Source of the DNA: JAIQFL01 sp035295745
GTDB taxonomy: Bacteria > Acidobacteriota > Terriglobia > Bryobacterales > Bryobacteraceae
Reading direction: 5' to 3'
Assembly: GCA_035295745.1 (NCBI GenBank)
Contig: DATGIL010000033.1
Coordinates: forward strand, 62,001 to 126,000
DNA length: 64,000 nt
In this document: positions 51,062-60,241 of the stretch, piece after piece
Layout: every line of letters starts with the position of its first letter
Numbering within the stretch: the stretch's first letter is position 1
Position numbers and translations under genes: made by a program
The notes under the pieces: model-generated
Databases searched by the model: none
What the model was told of the DNA's origin: nothing
The model's input: the letters and a program-made list of their open reading frames with translations, nothing else

Positions 51062-51748
51062 ATGAATACACGCATTCTACTGGTTGAAGACGAGCCCGGT
51101 TTGGTGGTGACCGTTACCGACCTGCTGTCAGCGGAAGAGTACATAGTCGAATCCGCTACTGACGGGGAGTCTGGCTATGCCGAGGCGCTGACAGGCGACT
51201 TCGATCTCATCATTCTCGACGTCACCCTCCCGCGGAAGATGGGTATCGATGTATGCCGCGAACTCCGTCAGCAGGGCGTCAATACCGCAATCCTGATGTT
51301 GACTGCGAGGAGCCAGGTGATGGACCGCGTGATTGGGCTGAAATTGGGCGCGGACGATTACCTGACCAAGCCCTTTGCGCCTGCCGAACTGCTGGCACGA
51401 GTGGAGGCCCTGTTGCGCCGCCTCCGCAAGGCAGCGCCGATTCCCGTCCGCACCTTTCACTTTGGCGACGTGGAAGCCGATTTCGAACGCGCCGAGGTAC
51501 GCAAACATGGACGATCGATTGCGATGGCCGCGAAGGAACTGCAGCTATTGCGCTACCTGGTAGATCATCGCGAACGGGTCGTCTCGCGGGCCGAAATCAT
51601 GCACGAAGTTTGGGAATACAGCCGGGGCGTCTCCTCCCGTACAGTCGACGTACACGTCTCGTGGCTGCGTCAGAAGCTGGAAGATTGCCCGCAGTGTCCC
51701 AGACACATTCACACCATCCGGGGACGCGGCTATCGCTTCTCTCCGTAG
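51062..51748 (+). CDS. OmpR-family response regulator (orphan)
   Basis: A 228-residue regulator. The receiver has R-I-L-L-V-E-D-E-P, the phospho-Asp in L-I-I-L-D-V-T-L-P, the T in M-L-T-A-R and the K in L-T-K-P-F-A, so all catalytic positions are present. The C-terminal winged helix has L-T/M-A-A-K-E-L-Q-L-L-R-Y-L and S-R-T-V-D-V-H-V-S-W-L-R-Q-K-L, ending I-R-G-R-G-Y-R-F. No histidine kinase gene lies on either side; the next gene is an M20 peptidase 56 bases on. Cognate kinase and targets are unknown. Confidence 0.94.
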   Translation: MNTRILLVEDEPGLVVTVTDLLSAEEYIVESATDGESGYAEALTGDFDLIILDVTLPRKMGIDVCRELRQQGVNTAILMLTARSQVMDRVIGLKLGADDYLTKPFAPAELLARVEALLRRLRKAAPIPVRTFHFGDVEADFERAEVRKHGRSIAMAAKELQLLRYLVDHRERVVSRAEIMHEVWEYSRGVSSRTVDVHVSWLRQKLEDCPQCPRHIHTIRGRGYRFSP

Positions 51749-51804
51749 CGTGTCCCGCCCAGCGTGACACCCCGCACGCGCCGCGCTACATTGAGGGGAG
51801 CCAC

Positions 51805-53160
51805 ATGTCCTACTACCAGCAGCACCAAGCCGAGTTTCTGGAAGGCCTCAAGACCTTTCTTCGCATCCCGAGCATCAGCACTCTGTCGGAGCACAAGCCC
51901 GACATCCGGCGCGCCGCCGAGTTCGCCAGAAGCGAGTTGCAGGCCGCGGGCATGAATAACTGCGAACTGATCGAGGGGGATGGCAATCCCCTGGTGTATG
52001 CCGAATGGCTGGGAGCTCCCGGCAAACCCACCATCCTCTTCTACGGGCACTACGACGTGCAGCCGGCCGATCCGCTCGACGAGTGGAAGTCTCCCCCTTT
52101 TGAGCCTGAGGTGCGTGGCAACGACATCTTTGCGCGCGGAGCCGTCGACGACAAGGGCCAGGTGTACCTCCAGATCAAAGCAGTAGAAGGTCTGCTGAAG
52201 ACCAAAGGCAAGCTGCCTGTCAATGTGAAGTTCCTGCTCGAGGGCGAGGAAGAAACCGGCGGTGCGCACATCGAGGCATACGTGCAGAGCAAGCCTCCTC
52301 GTCTGAAGGCAGATGCGGCGGTGGTATGCGATACGGAAATGTTCGCGCCCGAGATGCCCACCATCTGCCTCGGCCTGCGTGGCATGGTGTACTACGAGCT
52401 CTTCGTGGAGGGGGCCAACCACGATCTGCATTCGGGCGTCTATGGCGGAGCGGCTCCCAATCCGATTCAAGCCATCGCGGAGATCTTGTGCGCGCTGAAG
52501 GATCGCGACGGACATCTCAAGATTCCCGGTTTTTACGACCGGGTGGTTCCGCCTGACGCAAAGGAGCGAGAGGCGTGGGCAAAGTTGCCTTTCAACGAGA
52601 AGGAGTACACCGAGAAGGAGATGGGCGCCCGCGAGCTGGTAGGCGAGCCCGGCGTACCCCTATTCGAGCGCATCTGGGCGCGGCCCACATTAGAAGTACA
52701 CGGCATTCGCGGCGGGTTCACGGGAGAGGGAGCCAAGACGGTGATCCCTGCTCGCGCCACTGCCAAAATCAGCACGCGCCTGGTTGCCGACCAGCGCCCC
52801 GACGAAGCTGCCGAGCAGCTCAGGGCGGCAGTGAAAGCCGCCTGTCCCAGGGGCGTGACTGCCGAGTTGAAGGTGTTGCATTCCGGTGCTCCCTCGCTCA
52901 CCAATCCGGACAATCCGTACATCCACGCCTCCGCCGCGGCGATGAAGGAAGTGTTTGGCCGCGACACGGTGTACATCCGCTCAGGCGGCTCGATCCCGAT
53001 CGTCGGGGTCTTCGATCGCTACCTTGGGATCCCCAGCGTGATGATGGGATTCGGTCTGCCGGACGACAATCTGCACGCACCCAATGAGAAGTTCCATTTG
53101 CCGAATTTCTATCGTGGCATGGAGGCCGTAGCCCGTTACCTCGAGATTCTCGGAGAATAG
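51805..53160 (+). CDS. M20-family dipeptidase/carboxypeptidase
   Basis: 451 residues from the ATG at 51805, with TGAGGGGAG upstream. The metal-binding motifs are complete: G-H-Y-D-V-Q-P near residue 83, the bridging region F-A-R-G-A-V-D-D-K-G, E-G-E-E-E-T-G with the catalytic glutamate, and C-D-T-E. The dimerisation domain sits in the middle (L-E-V-H-G-I-R-G-G-F), and a late H-A-P-N-E supplies the last metal ligand. No signal peptide, so it acts in the cytoplasm on dipeptides or related amides. The frame is open back to 51253 but overlaps the response regulator and is not coding there. Confidence 0.94.
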   Translation: MSYYQQHQAEFLEGLKTFLRIPSISTLSEHKPDIRRAAEFARSELQAAGMNNCELIEGDGNPLVYAEWLGAPGKPTILFYGHYDVQPADPLDEWKSPPFEPEVRGNDIFARGAVDDKGQVYLQIKAVEGLLKTKGKLPVNVKFLLEGEEETGGAHIEAYVQSKPPRLKADAAVVCDTEMFAPEMPTICLGLRGMVYYELFVEGANHDLHSGVYGGAAPNPIQAIAEILCALKDRDGHLKIPGFYDRVVPPDAKEREAWAKLPFNEKEYTEKEMGARELVGEPGVPLFERIWARPTLEVHGIRGGFTGEGAKTVIPARATAKISTRLVADQRPDEAAEQLRAAVKAACPRGVTAELKVLHSGAPSLTNPDNPYIHASAAAMKEVFGRDTVYIRSGGSIPIVGVFDRYLGIPSVMMGFGLPDDNLHAPNEKFHLPNFYRGMEAVARYLEILGE

Positions 53161-53195
53161 AGCGCGCGACCGTGGCGCAGAGACTCTTCTCTGCC

Positions 53196-53217
53196 GTCTC
53201 GACACTCACGTCGAGAC
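53196..53217 (+). repeat. REP-like hairpin, perfect copy
   Basis: GTCTCGAC-actcac-GTCGAGAC is a perfect 8-bp stem with a 6-base loop, followed by TTTTCGAG. It is preceded by CGTGGCGCAGAGACTCTTCT, which resembles TGTGGCGCAAACTTTCCTG before the copy at 28932. It lies downstream of the M20 peptidase gene and may also act as its terminator. Confidence 0.65.
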
Positions 53218-53317
53218 TTTTCGAGCCCGAGCCAATTCCGCAGATCGTGCAGCATCTGGAAGTACTGGAATCAGCCGGCCTGCTGACCACAGTCCCGCGA
53301 GGCAAATACAAGCCGAA

Positions 53318-54097
53318 TCACCAGTACGGTTCTTCCGCAGGCACGAATTGGATCGGAATGTCGTGGAGGAAGGTCCGCATCCAGTTGGCATAATCCTCCA
53401 TACCGGGCTGTTCCGAAATAACGTGGCCGAGCATGATGACGCCCTTCGCCATGCCCAGCGAAGTCGCGTCCATCACGTATTCGATATTGTCGAAACCACC
53501 GTCAGCTTCCTGCTGCTCGCCGCCGATCACGACGTCGATTTCAGCCGTTATGCGCGGCGTGGCGTATCCGGGACCCAGAAGGATCCTGCTGACCCGTGCC
53601 TTCGGATCGCCCACGCAGCGAAATGCGCGGGACCCGGTCAGGCGCTTCACCTGGGCCGCAAACTCTCCCAGGCTCGTCTCCGGAATCGTATAAACGTGCG
53701 GACCCATCGTCGCATTCTCGCCGCCCTGGACTCCCACCGAACGAAGCGATCCCACAACCGTGAAATCAGGCTTCATTGCGTGCATGTGGTCGTGATCGCG
53801 CCAGACGATCATGTCATTCTTCCGGATGTATTCGGTCTTGAGCTTGTAGAGCGGGTTTTCAATCAGGTCCCGGACATCGTCGCGATCGTTCCAAAAGGTG
53901 TCCTCGTGCGAGATCACCATGTTCAGGCCGGCTGCATGGGCGCGCTTGAGCATGCCGAAGGTCGCCATGACAGTGGTCGCGATGCCCTTGACGGTGGAGT
54001 CCGGATTCCCAACCTTAAAGGTGTCACGGTAGGAACGTTCGTTAAATGGCACTCCGCCGTTCTTCTTGATCAGTTCGACGACTTCGCGCGCGGTCAT
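53318..54097 (-). CDS. Nif3-like (NIF3/DUF34) protein, cytoplasmic copy
   Basis: About 259 residues from the ATG at 54097, which overlaps the stop of the upstream gene by four bases. It has S-T-V-K-G-I-A-T-T-V-M-A-T, the metal-region M-V-I-S-H-E-D-T-F-W, and the late E-I-D-V-V-I-G-G-E-Q-Q-E-A-D and V-I-M-L-G-H-V-I-S-E-Q-P-G-M-E. These fit the Nif3 family, dinuclear-metal proteins with GTP cyclohydrolase-like fold whose activity is mostly unknown. No signal peptide is present. It is homologous to its neighbour, so the pair arose by duplication. Confidence 0.82.
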   Translation of the reverse strand: MTAREVVELIKKNGGVPFNERSYRDTFKVGNPDSTVKGIATTVMATFGMLKRAHAAGLNMVISHEDTFWNDRDDVRDLIENPLYKLKTEYIRKNDMIVWRDHDHMHAMKPDFTVVGSLRSVGVQGGENATMGPHVYTIPETSLGEFAAQVKRLTGSRAFRCVGDPKARVSRILLGPGYATPRITAEIDVVIGGEQQEADGGFDNIEYVMDATSLGMAKGVIMLGHVISEQPGMEDYANWMRTFLHDIPIQFVPAEEPYW

Positions 54098-54996
54098 GAA
54101 CTGGGCCTCCAGTATGGATCGCCCGCGCCGATCCACATTGCCGGGACTTCCTTTACCAAAGTCTTCAGCCATTCCGCGCAAACCCGCATTCCAGGCTCTT
54201 CGGACACCACCCGGCCGACCGTCACCAGTGTGCGCTTCTCGCCGGCAACGAAGATGTCTGCCGCGTAGTGCGTGTTCTCCCATTCCCGAACTTCACCGGC
54301 GACGATCAAATCCACCGTGGAGTAGCGCTGCCACATCGTTGCCGGAGTCATGACACCGGGGTGCAGCAGGATCCGGCGTACCATCGCTTTGCGATCCCCC
54401 ACAGCCCGAAGGCCTCCTCGCAGTTTCAGCTTGCCGCGGATCAGCGCAACGGTCGCTTCCGCCGTCGCCGGCGGGATTTCGTAGAGGCCGTTATCGCTCT
54501 TCACCCGGTGCTTGGACCAGCCGAGAGCGCCAGCGAGGCCGGTGACCATATCGCTCTCTTTGCGGGCCTGCCAGTGGTCGCGCAGCCGGAAGACGACGAG
54601 GCCGTGGTTCTCGATAAATTCGCGTTTTCCGCTGATGACGACATCGTCGGCGCCAGGCCCGGCCGGTCCCCGCCCGGCTGCAGACGCGGCCTGCCCTTGA
54701 CCGTCCGCCCGTCCGTAGTATGTCGGCTCATAAGTAAGAACCAGATTTGCGTTTGCCTTCGCCGCTTGCTTCAGAACGTCGAGCGTCGCTATGGCGGTAG
54801 TGGCGATTCCGTTCACCACTGTGGACGGGGCGCCCGCCTTGAAGCCGTCCGGACCGGTTGACGGCCAGTCACCACCCAGTTCGGCCTGAATGCGGCGGAT
54901 TACGGCTTCGGCCGTCAGGGGCTCTGCGCCAGCAGCAAATGGCGCTACCCCGGCACTACCGGTCATCAGCGCGAATCTTCGCCGCGAAATCTGCAT
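54094..54996 (-). CDS. Nif3-like protein, Tat-exported copy
   Basis: A 300-residue paralogue of the protein at 53318. The N-terminus M-Q-I-S-R-R-R-F-A-L-M-T-G-S-A-G-V-A-P-F has a twin-arginine signal. The shared core includes S-T-V-V-N-G-I-A-T-T-A-I-A-T, L-V-L-T-Y-E-P-T-Y-Y, Y-S-T-V-D-L-I-V-A-G-E-V and V-G-R-V-V-S-E-E-P-G-M-R. The histidine seen as S-H-E in the cytoplasmic copy is Y-E here, so metal binding may differ. Export of a Nif3-like protein is unusual: the family is normally cytoplasmic. The two genes form one translationally coupled unit. Confidence 0.82.
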   Translation of the reverse strand: MQISRRRFALMTGSAGVAPFAAGAEPLTAEAVIRRIQAELGGDWPSTGPDGFKAGAPSTVVNGIATTAIATLDVLKQAAKANANLVLTYEPTYYGRADGQGQAASAAGRGPAGPGADDVVISGKREFIENHGLVVFRLRDHWQARKESDMVTGLAGALGWSKHRVKSDNGLYEIPPATAEATVALIRGKLKLRGGLRAVGDRKAMVRRILLHPGVMTPATMWQRYSTVDLIVAGEVREWENTHYAADIFVAGEKRTLVTVGRVVSEEPGMRVCAEWLKTLVKEVPAMWIGAGDPYWRPSS

Positions 54997-55455
54997 GGAT
55001 TATTTCATCTCCACTCTGGCCGAAACCATGCTGTTATGTTATATCGCTCATCGCCCTGGTGGATTGATCAGCGGCGTGCCGTCGGACGCCATCCGGCAAG
55101 GCTAATTGCCGCGGAATCGCCGCAGACTGCCAACGCGCCGCGTTTCGCTCACCTTCATCTCGGCGCGATTCTGCGGGATTCTACCCGATTTCGAGTTTGA
55201 TATTCTCAACTGAAGCACAATGATACGCAGGCAAGTTCTCTCCGCTGAGGCTCCAGGGTTCGTCCGTTCCGATCATCGGTGGATGCACTTTGGACTCAGT
55301 GCGGAACTGTCCACATACCTCGAAATCCGGTGGCCGAGTGCAAAACCGGACCAGACTGCGCACGTAGCCGAGAACAAATTAATCGTGATTCGCGAAGATT
55401 CGGAGATTGTGCGGCGCGAAAGTTTCAGTGCGGCATCGCGCGTGGGGTCCGGCTA

Positions 55456-57696
55456 ATGCGACTCACCGTTGCGATCTTTTCAATTGGCATTAGCGTCGTC
55501 GCACCGGCGGCTCTGGCCGCGACGGGCAGCACTTACGTGGACTCGGCCGTCTGTGCCCAGTGCCACGCCGACAAGGCCCGGACCTACAGCCAGACTGGCA
55601 TGGGGCGGTCCTTCTACCGGCTTACCGCGGAGACAGCGGTCGAAGACTTCAAGTCCGGCTTGCCGTTCTATCACCCGGTATCGGACACCTATTTCAACGT
55701 CCTGGTCCGCGGAGGGAAATACTTCCAGCGTCGCTGGCAAATCGGCTTCGATGGACGGGAAACCAACGTCGAAGAGAAACAGATCGATTTCGTTATCGGT
55801 TCCGGCAATCATGCCCGCACCTACCTGCACCTCACCAGCCGGGGCACGTTGCAGCAGTTGCCTCTTGGCTGGTACTCGGAAAAAGGCGGCTATTGGGGGA
55901 TGAATCCGGGTTACGACAGAGCCGACTACCAGGGCTCCACACGCGTGATTCATTACGAGTGCATGTTCTGCCATAACGCCTATCCACGCATCCCGGAGGG
56001 GAGTGAGGAGCCGGCAGCGGAGGCCCGGTATGTCGAGCCTCTCCCACAGGCAATCGATTGCCAGAGATGCCACGGCCCCGGACAAAATCATGTGGAAGCC
56101 GCCGGAAGAAAAGGCGCCACTCCCGAGCAGATCCGCGCCGCGATCGTAAATCCCGCGCGCCTGAGCCCGGAACGCGAGATGGAGGTCTGCCTTCAGTGCC
56201 ATCTGGAAACGACAAGCCGGCTGCTGCCGCATTCACTGCAGCGCTTCAACCGCGGACCTTTCTCCTACATACCAGGACAGCCTCTGGCGGATTTCCGCCT
56301 CGCGTTCAACATGCCTCCCGGCAAGAACGCGGAATTCCAAGTCGACCACGCCGGCTATCGTTTGCGCGAGTCGGCATGTTTTTTGAAGAGCGCCGGAAAG
56401 CTTCGCTGCACCACCTGCCACAATCCTCACGACATTCCGCGTGGCGAGAGCGCTAAGGCACATTACAACACTGCCTGCCAAAGCTGCCACAAGGTTTCTG
56501 CACAGACCCGGGTCGAGCATGCCGATGGCGCGAACTGCGTCGCGTGCCACATGCCGAAGCGCCGGACCGACGACGCCGTTCACATCGTCATGACGGACCA
56601 CAAAATCGTTCGCGTGAAACCGGCCGGAGACCTGCTCGCGGAGAAGGCGGAGATTAGTGAATCCCCGGCGACCGGATATCGCGGCGAAGTTGTGCCCTAC
56701 TTGCCGCCAACGCTGGCGTCGAACTCCGATGATCCGCTGTACGGCGCTTTGGCCCAGATCACCGATGGGAGCAATCTGACCGCCGGCCTGAACCGATTGG
56801 CCTCTTTGATCAGCCGTCTCCACCCCGGTCAGGCCGGTTTTTATGCCGGCCTCGGAGAAGGGTACCGGTCCGCCGGCGATCTCGCGAAAGCGATCCCCTG
56901 GTTTGAAGAAGCCGTGAGGCGCGCTCCGAATTCGGAGATTGTACGGCTCGAACTGGGCAATGCGCTCATGGAGTCGAAACAGTGGGCCCGGGCTGAAGCC
57001 TCCTTTCGCACGGCCACGAAACTCCGGCCCGACGATGCTGCCGCCTGGGGGCTGCTCGGTTGGGTGCTCTGGCAACAGGACAAGACAGCGGAAGCGAAGA
57101 CCGACCTGGAGAAAGCCATCGAGCTCAATCCGGATGCCGCCGAGATGCACAACTACCTCGCTTCGCTCCTGATCGGATCGGGGGATGTGCCGGGCGCGGA
57201 AAGGCAGTTCCGCGCTGCCCTCGCGATTGACCCCGGAGTCGCCGAGTGGCAGACCAATCTCGCCCTTTTACTGGCGTCCCGCGGCGAGTTGGCCGAAGGC
57301 CGCGAACATTTCGAGAGGAGCATTCGCCTTGACCCGGCATACCTTCCCGCGCGCCTGAACTTCGCCCGGGTGCTAGCCAATCTAAATGATTTCGACGGCG
57401 CGGAACTGCATGTTAAGGCGGCATTGGCGGTGGATCCGAAACTGGTTCCAGCACACGAATTATGGGGATCGGTGCTTTCCGCCAAAGGCGATGCCGCCGG
57501 CGCCAAACGGGAACTCAATATCGCGTTGAGCCTCAATCCCAATTCCGGCCGTGCGCACTACGAACTGGGCGTCGTATTAAGCCAGTCCGGCGATTCCGCC
57601 GGCGCCATAGAGCACTTCAAGTTGGCCGCTCGCGACGCCGATCCGAACATCAGCGCTGGCGCTAACGAGATGCTCCGCCGGTTGCGATTGCCCTAA
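55456..57696 (+). CDS. Seven-heme c-type cytochrome with C-terminal TPR repeats
   Basis: 746 residues from the ATG at 55456, followed by a signal peptide ending A-A-L-A-A-T-G. I count seven C-x-x-C-H sites: C-A-Q-C-H, C-M-F-C-H, C-Q-R-C-H, C-L-Q-C-H, C-T-T-C-H, C-Q-S-C-H and C-V-A-C-H. From about residue 430 a run of six or more TPRs follows (G-D-L-A-K-A-I-P-W-F-E-E-A-V, D-L-E-K-A-I-E-L-N-P-D-A-A). The opening S-A-V-C-A-Q-C-H-A-D-K and T-G-M-G-R-S-F resemble S-A-A-C-K-D-C-H and T-G-M-S-R-M-F of the nine-heme protein at 40954, but here the TPRs are at the C-terminus. Electron transfer partner unknown. Confidence 0.92.
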   Translation: MRLTVAIFSIGISVVAPAALAATGSTYVDSAVCAQCHADKARTYSQTGMGRSFYRLTAETAVEDFKSGLPFYHPVSDTYFNVLVRGGKYFQRRWQIGFDGRETNVEEKQIDFVIGSGNHARTYLHLTSRGTLQQLPLGWYSEKGGYWGMNPGYDRADYQGSTRVIHYECMFCHNAYPRIPEGSEEPAAEARYVEPLPQAIDCQRCHGPGQNHVEAAGRKGATPEQIRAAIVNPARLSPEREMEVCLQCHLETTSRLLPHSLQRFNRGPFSYIPGQPLADFRLAFNMPPGKNAEFQVDHAGYRLRESACFLKSAGKLRCTTCHNPHDIPRGESAKAHYNTACQSCHKVSAQTRVEHADGANCVACHMPKRRTDDAVHIVMTDHKIVRVKPAGDLLAEKAEISESPATGYRGEVVPYLPPTLASNSDDPLYGALAQITDGSNLTAGLNRLASLISRLHPGQAGFYAGLGEGYRSAGDLAKAIPWFEEAVRRAPNSEIVRLELGNALMESKQWARAEASFRTATKLRPDDAAAWGLLGWVLWQQDKTAEAKTDLEKAIELNPDAAEMHNYLASLLIGSGDVPGAERQFRAALAIDPGVAEWQTNLALLLASRGELAEGREHFERSIRLDPAYLPARLNFARVLANLNDFDGAELHVKAALAVDPKLVPAHELWGSVLSAKGDAAGAKRELNIALSLNPNSGRAHYELGVVLSQSGDSAGAIEHFKLAARDADPNISAGANEMLRRLRLP

Positions 57697-57763
57697 GAAA
57701 AATTGGCGATAGCGCAGCTCCAATCGGGGGAAAGCGGCACAGGCGTTCCCTCATGCCCCTACA

Positions 57764-59503
57764 TCAAGGAAGGAGAACCGTCCGGCCCTCCAACCGCCGC
57801 TGCAGAATGTGTGCGGTTCCGCCGTCGGGCAGCGCACGCCCGAACGGCGTCTCAACCCACTCCGTGGATTCGCGCAACAGCCGTGGAAGGTCGGCCGCTT
57901 CGGTATTGAAAAACCGGCTCTCCGCCTCGCCCCCCTCTTTGTACACAGAATAGTCCGCCCCGTTCGTCTGGCCCAGCAGATCCTTGAGGCTTCGGCCGTA
58001 AGCGGTGGTTTCCACGCGCAAGGGAAGGCGTTCCTGCAGCGCGCACAGTTGGAAATTGTCAGCGTTGAAGAAGCCGCGGTCAGTCCCCAGGAGAAGCATC
58101 TTTTGTCCGGCATGGGGGAAGCGTGCATTTTCGGCGATCACCGTAAGGATCTCGTCCTGCCGCCATGGATTCGGAGAGAAGTGAATCGCGTAGCCGGCAT
58201 CGCTTGCCGCGTACGGCCAGCCGAAGGAGACGGCCAAAAGGCTAATCAGTGGAAATGCGAGTACCACGACTCCAATCCACCGGCGGTTCTCGGTCGCGCA
58301 ATCAAGCAGGCAGGCTGCGCCCAACGCGAACCCCGGAAGTATCGGTGCAATGTAGCGTACGTCCTTATTCCCACCAAATGCGAACACCAGGAATGGGGTC
58401 AGCCAAAGCAGGAGACACGCGGACTCTCGAAATACCTTGCTGCGACGCTGCAAGGCGATAGCTGCGGCCAGCACAACCACTGCGAGGTAATACTCCGATA
58501 TGCCCCGATCCACAACAATTCCGAGATATTTGGAAAGTGCCGACAGAGAAAAGATTTCTCCGGTGCCCTGAATGACCGCCGACGCGCCGAAGCCGGCCGA
58601 AATGGCGTTCTCCAAGGTGGCTCGCCAATGCAGGACGTACCACGGCGCCGCCAGCAGGAACGCGGGTGCGAGGATGGCCAACAGCGTTCTCCCGCGGTCG
58701 CGCCGGCGAAGGAGAAGCAGCACCGCCATGGGCCCCACAAACAGCGGGAAATCGGCCTTCAAAAGCAGTCCCAGCCCGCACACCATTCCAAAAGCAAATG
58801 TGGCGACGGTTCTCTCATCGGCGGCCGCAACCAGCACCAACCAGAATGCCACCGCGACTGCCGCGGCGAGCGGATACTCCACCAAATACCAGCGAGAAAG
58901 CCCATAAAGCAGCGGCAGAGTGCCGCAAATGTAGACCGCCATCAGGCCGGTACGCGGTCCACGCAAGCGGCTCCCGATGGCCCATACCGCTGCGAAAAGC
59001 ACAAGCATGGCGCCGATATTCACCAGGAAGGCAGCCTGCCAGTGGCGACCCGCCAGCCAATAAAACGGTAATGGGAGAGCGGTGATCAGAGGCGCCTTGA
59101 AGCTCAGCGAGGCAAGAAACTGCCCCGCAGCTCCGATGATCCCGCCATCGGTCCAGGCATCGTAAAGGCGCAGGCTATTGGCGAGGTACCAGGCGTCATC
59201 CCAGTTAGGCGGCGCTTTGTTCAACCGCAGCCAGGCCAGGGACACGATGGCGAAGAGCAGGAACAAGGCAACAAACGTGATCGCAATCCCAGGGCGGAAC
59301 TTGTTCAACCTCCTGATGCCCCGCTTCGAGTAAGCGCGTGGACGAGCTCCACGTCGCGCCCGTTGCCGGCCGTGGAAAACGAGTGGCGTTCGTTCGGTAC
59401 CTTGGCCGACCTCCTGAACTTCCCGCCCTCCGGATGGGCGCCCATAGCTGAAATCGCCACTGCTTTCCCGGATCCCACCTGACTGCGTTGAAGTCGTCGA
59501 CAC
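57764..59503 (-). CDS. ArnT/PMT-like GT39-type membrane glycosyltransferase
   Basis: A 579-residue polytopic protein with about ten membrane segments. The first periplasmic loop has P-P-N-W-D-D-A-W-Y-L-A-N, the acidic motif of the GT-C fold used by protein mannosyltransferases and ArnT. A late G-G-N-K-D-V-R-Y-I-A-P-I-L-P and a soluble C-terminal domain also fit. It would move a sugar from a polyprenyl phosphate donor to an acceptor on the outer face of the inner membrane. The N-terminal ~65 residues are polar; the GTG at 59503 is the start used, but a shorter protein starting near the first membrane helix is possible. Confidence 0.85.
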   Translation of the reverse strand: MSTTSTQSGGIRESSGDFSYGRPSGGREVQEVGQGTERTPLVFHGRQRARRGARPRAYSKRGIRRLNKFRPGIAITFVALFLLFAIVSLAWLRLNKAPPNWDDAWYLANSLRLYDAWTDGGIIGAAGQFLASLSFKAPLITALPLPFYWLAGRHWQAAFLVNIGAMLVLFAAVWAIGSRLRGPRTGLMAVYICGTLPLLYGLSRWYLVEYPLAAAVAVAFWLVLVAAADERTVATFAFGMVCGLGLLLKADFPLFVGPMAVLLLLRRRDRGRTLLAILAPAFLLAAPWYVLHWRATLENAISAGFGASAVIQGTGEIFSLSALSKYLGIVVDRGISEYYLAVVVLAAAIALQRRSKVFRESACLLLWLTPFLVFAFGGNKDVRYIAPILPGFALGAACLLDCATENRRWIGVVVLAFPLISLLAVSFGWPYAASDAGYAIHFSPNPWRQDEILTVIAENARFPHAGQKMLLLGTDRGFFNADNFQLCALQERLPLRVETTAYGRSLKDLLGQTNGADYSVYKEGGEAESRFFNTEAADLPRLLRESTEWVETPFGRALPDGGTAHILQRRLEGRTVLLP

Positions 59504-60241
59504 GATAGTTGAACCTTTTCCTTGCCTTCCTCTTGAGAGCGACTCTTACAGTGATGACTGGACAGACTAACTTACATGCCGGAAGCGCCTAACCATGTCA
59601 GCGGCGGGAATGGCCGAATCAGTTAGGGTGACACGGGAGCGACGCTGCCCTGTGCTCCGATGGAACGGCAATGCCTGCCGACAAACAGCGCCCTCACACA
59701 CCTCGGTGAAGTAGTTGACAATTAGTGCTGGCGCTGATTTGAAATCCCGTGCCGGCGGGCATTGTCCGCGGGCTTGCTCTATTGGCAGTGGAGACGGGCC
59801 GCAGAGCGTGCAATGTCACCAGACATGTTACTAGCACTATAACAAGCTACAATGCGGGCCGACAACACTGACGTCTGTAAAATCGCTCCCAGCACAACTG
59901 ACATTACACTTGTGGAATCAGCAGCTAACAATGCGGCCCGCGAGGAGCGAGCGGTAATACGAGGCACGCATGGAGTCACCCTGTTTCGGCACCGCACCCG
60001 GCAATTGGGGCGTGATCTTGGTCTGGTTGGTCCGCCGGACGGCGGAGGCTCCGGGCAAGACCTGGCACACGCCCCCTTCCAACCTACCCAAAGTCTGCAA
60101 CGTTCGCCGCGCGCGGCTTGGTTTCTGACAGCCTATTGGATTCTGGCGTTGACATCGCAGGAGACGACGTCGTTGGGACCACAAAATGCGTTAGGATTGA
60201 CCGTGCAGCGACGCACCGCAGGAAGCGTGAGAGGGGAGAGC
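59504..60241. other. Long intergenic region, no gene recognised
   Basis: About 740 bases between divergent genes. The plus-strand frame that continues upstream of the M28 peptidase has no protein-like features before 60242. A TTGACA at 59715 lacks a clear -10. There are small inverted repeats (for example around GGTCCGCCGGACGGCGGAGG at 60030) but nothing I can name. It probably holds promoters for both flanking genes. Confidence 0.4.

Noticed and set aside
59852..60241. N-terminal extension of the M28 peptidase frame
   Set aside because: The frame is open, but the signal peptide and a good ribosome site place the start at 60242. The upstream residues are not protein-like.
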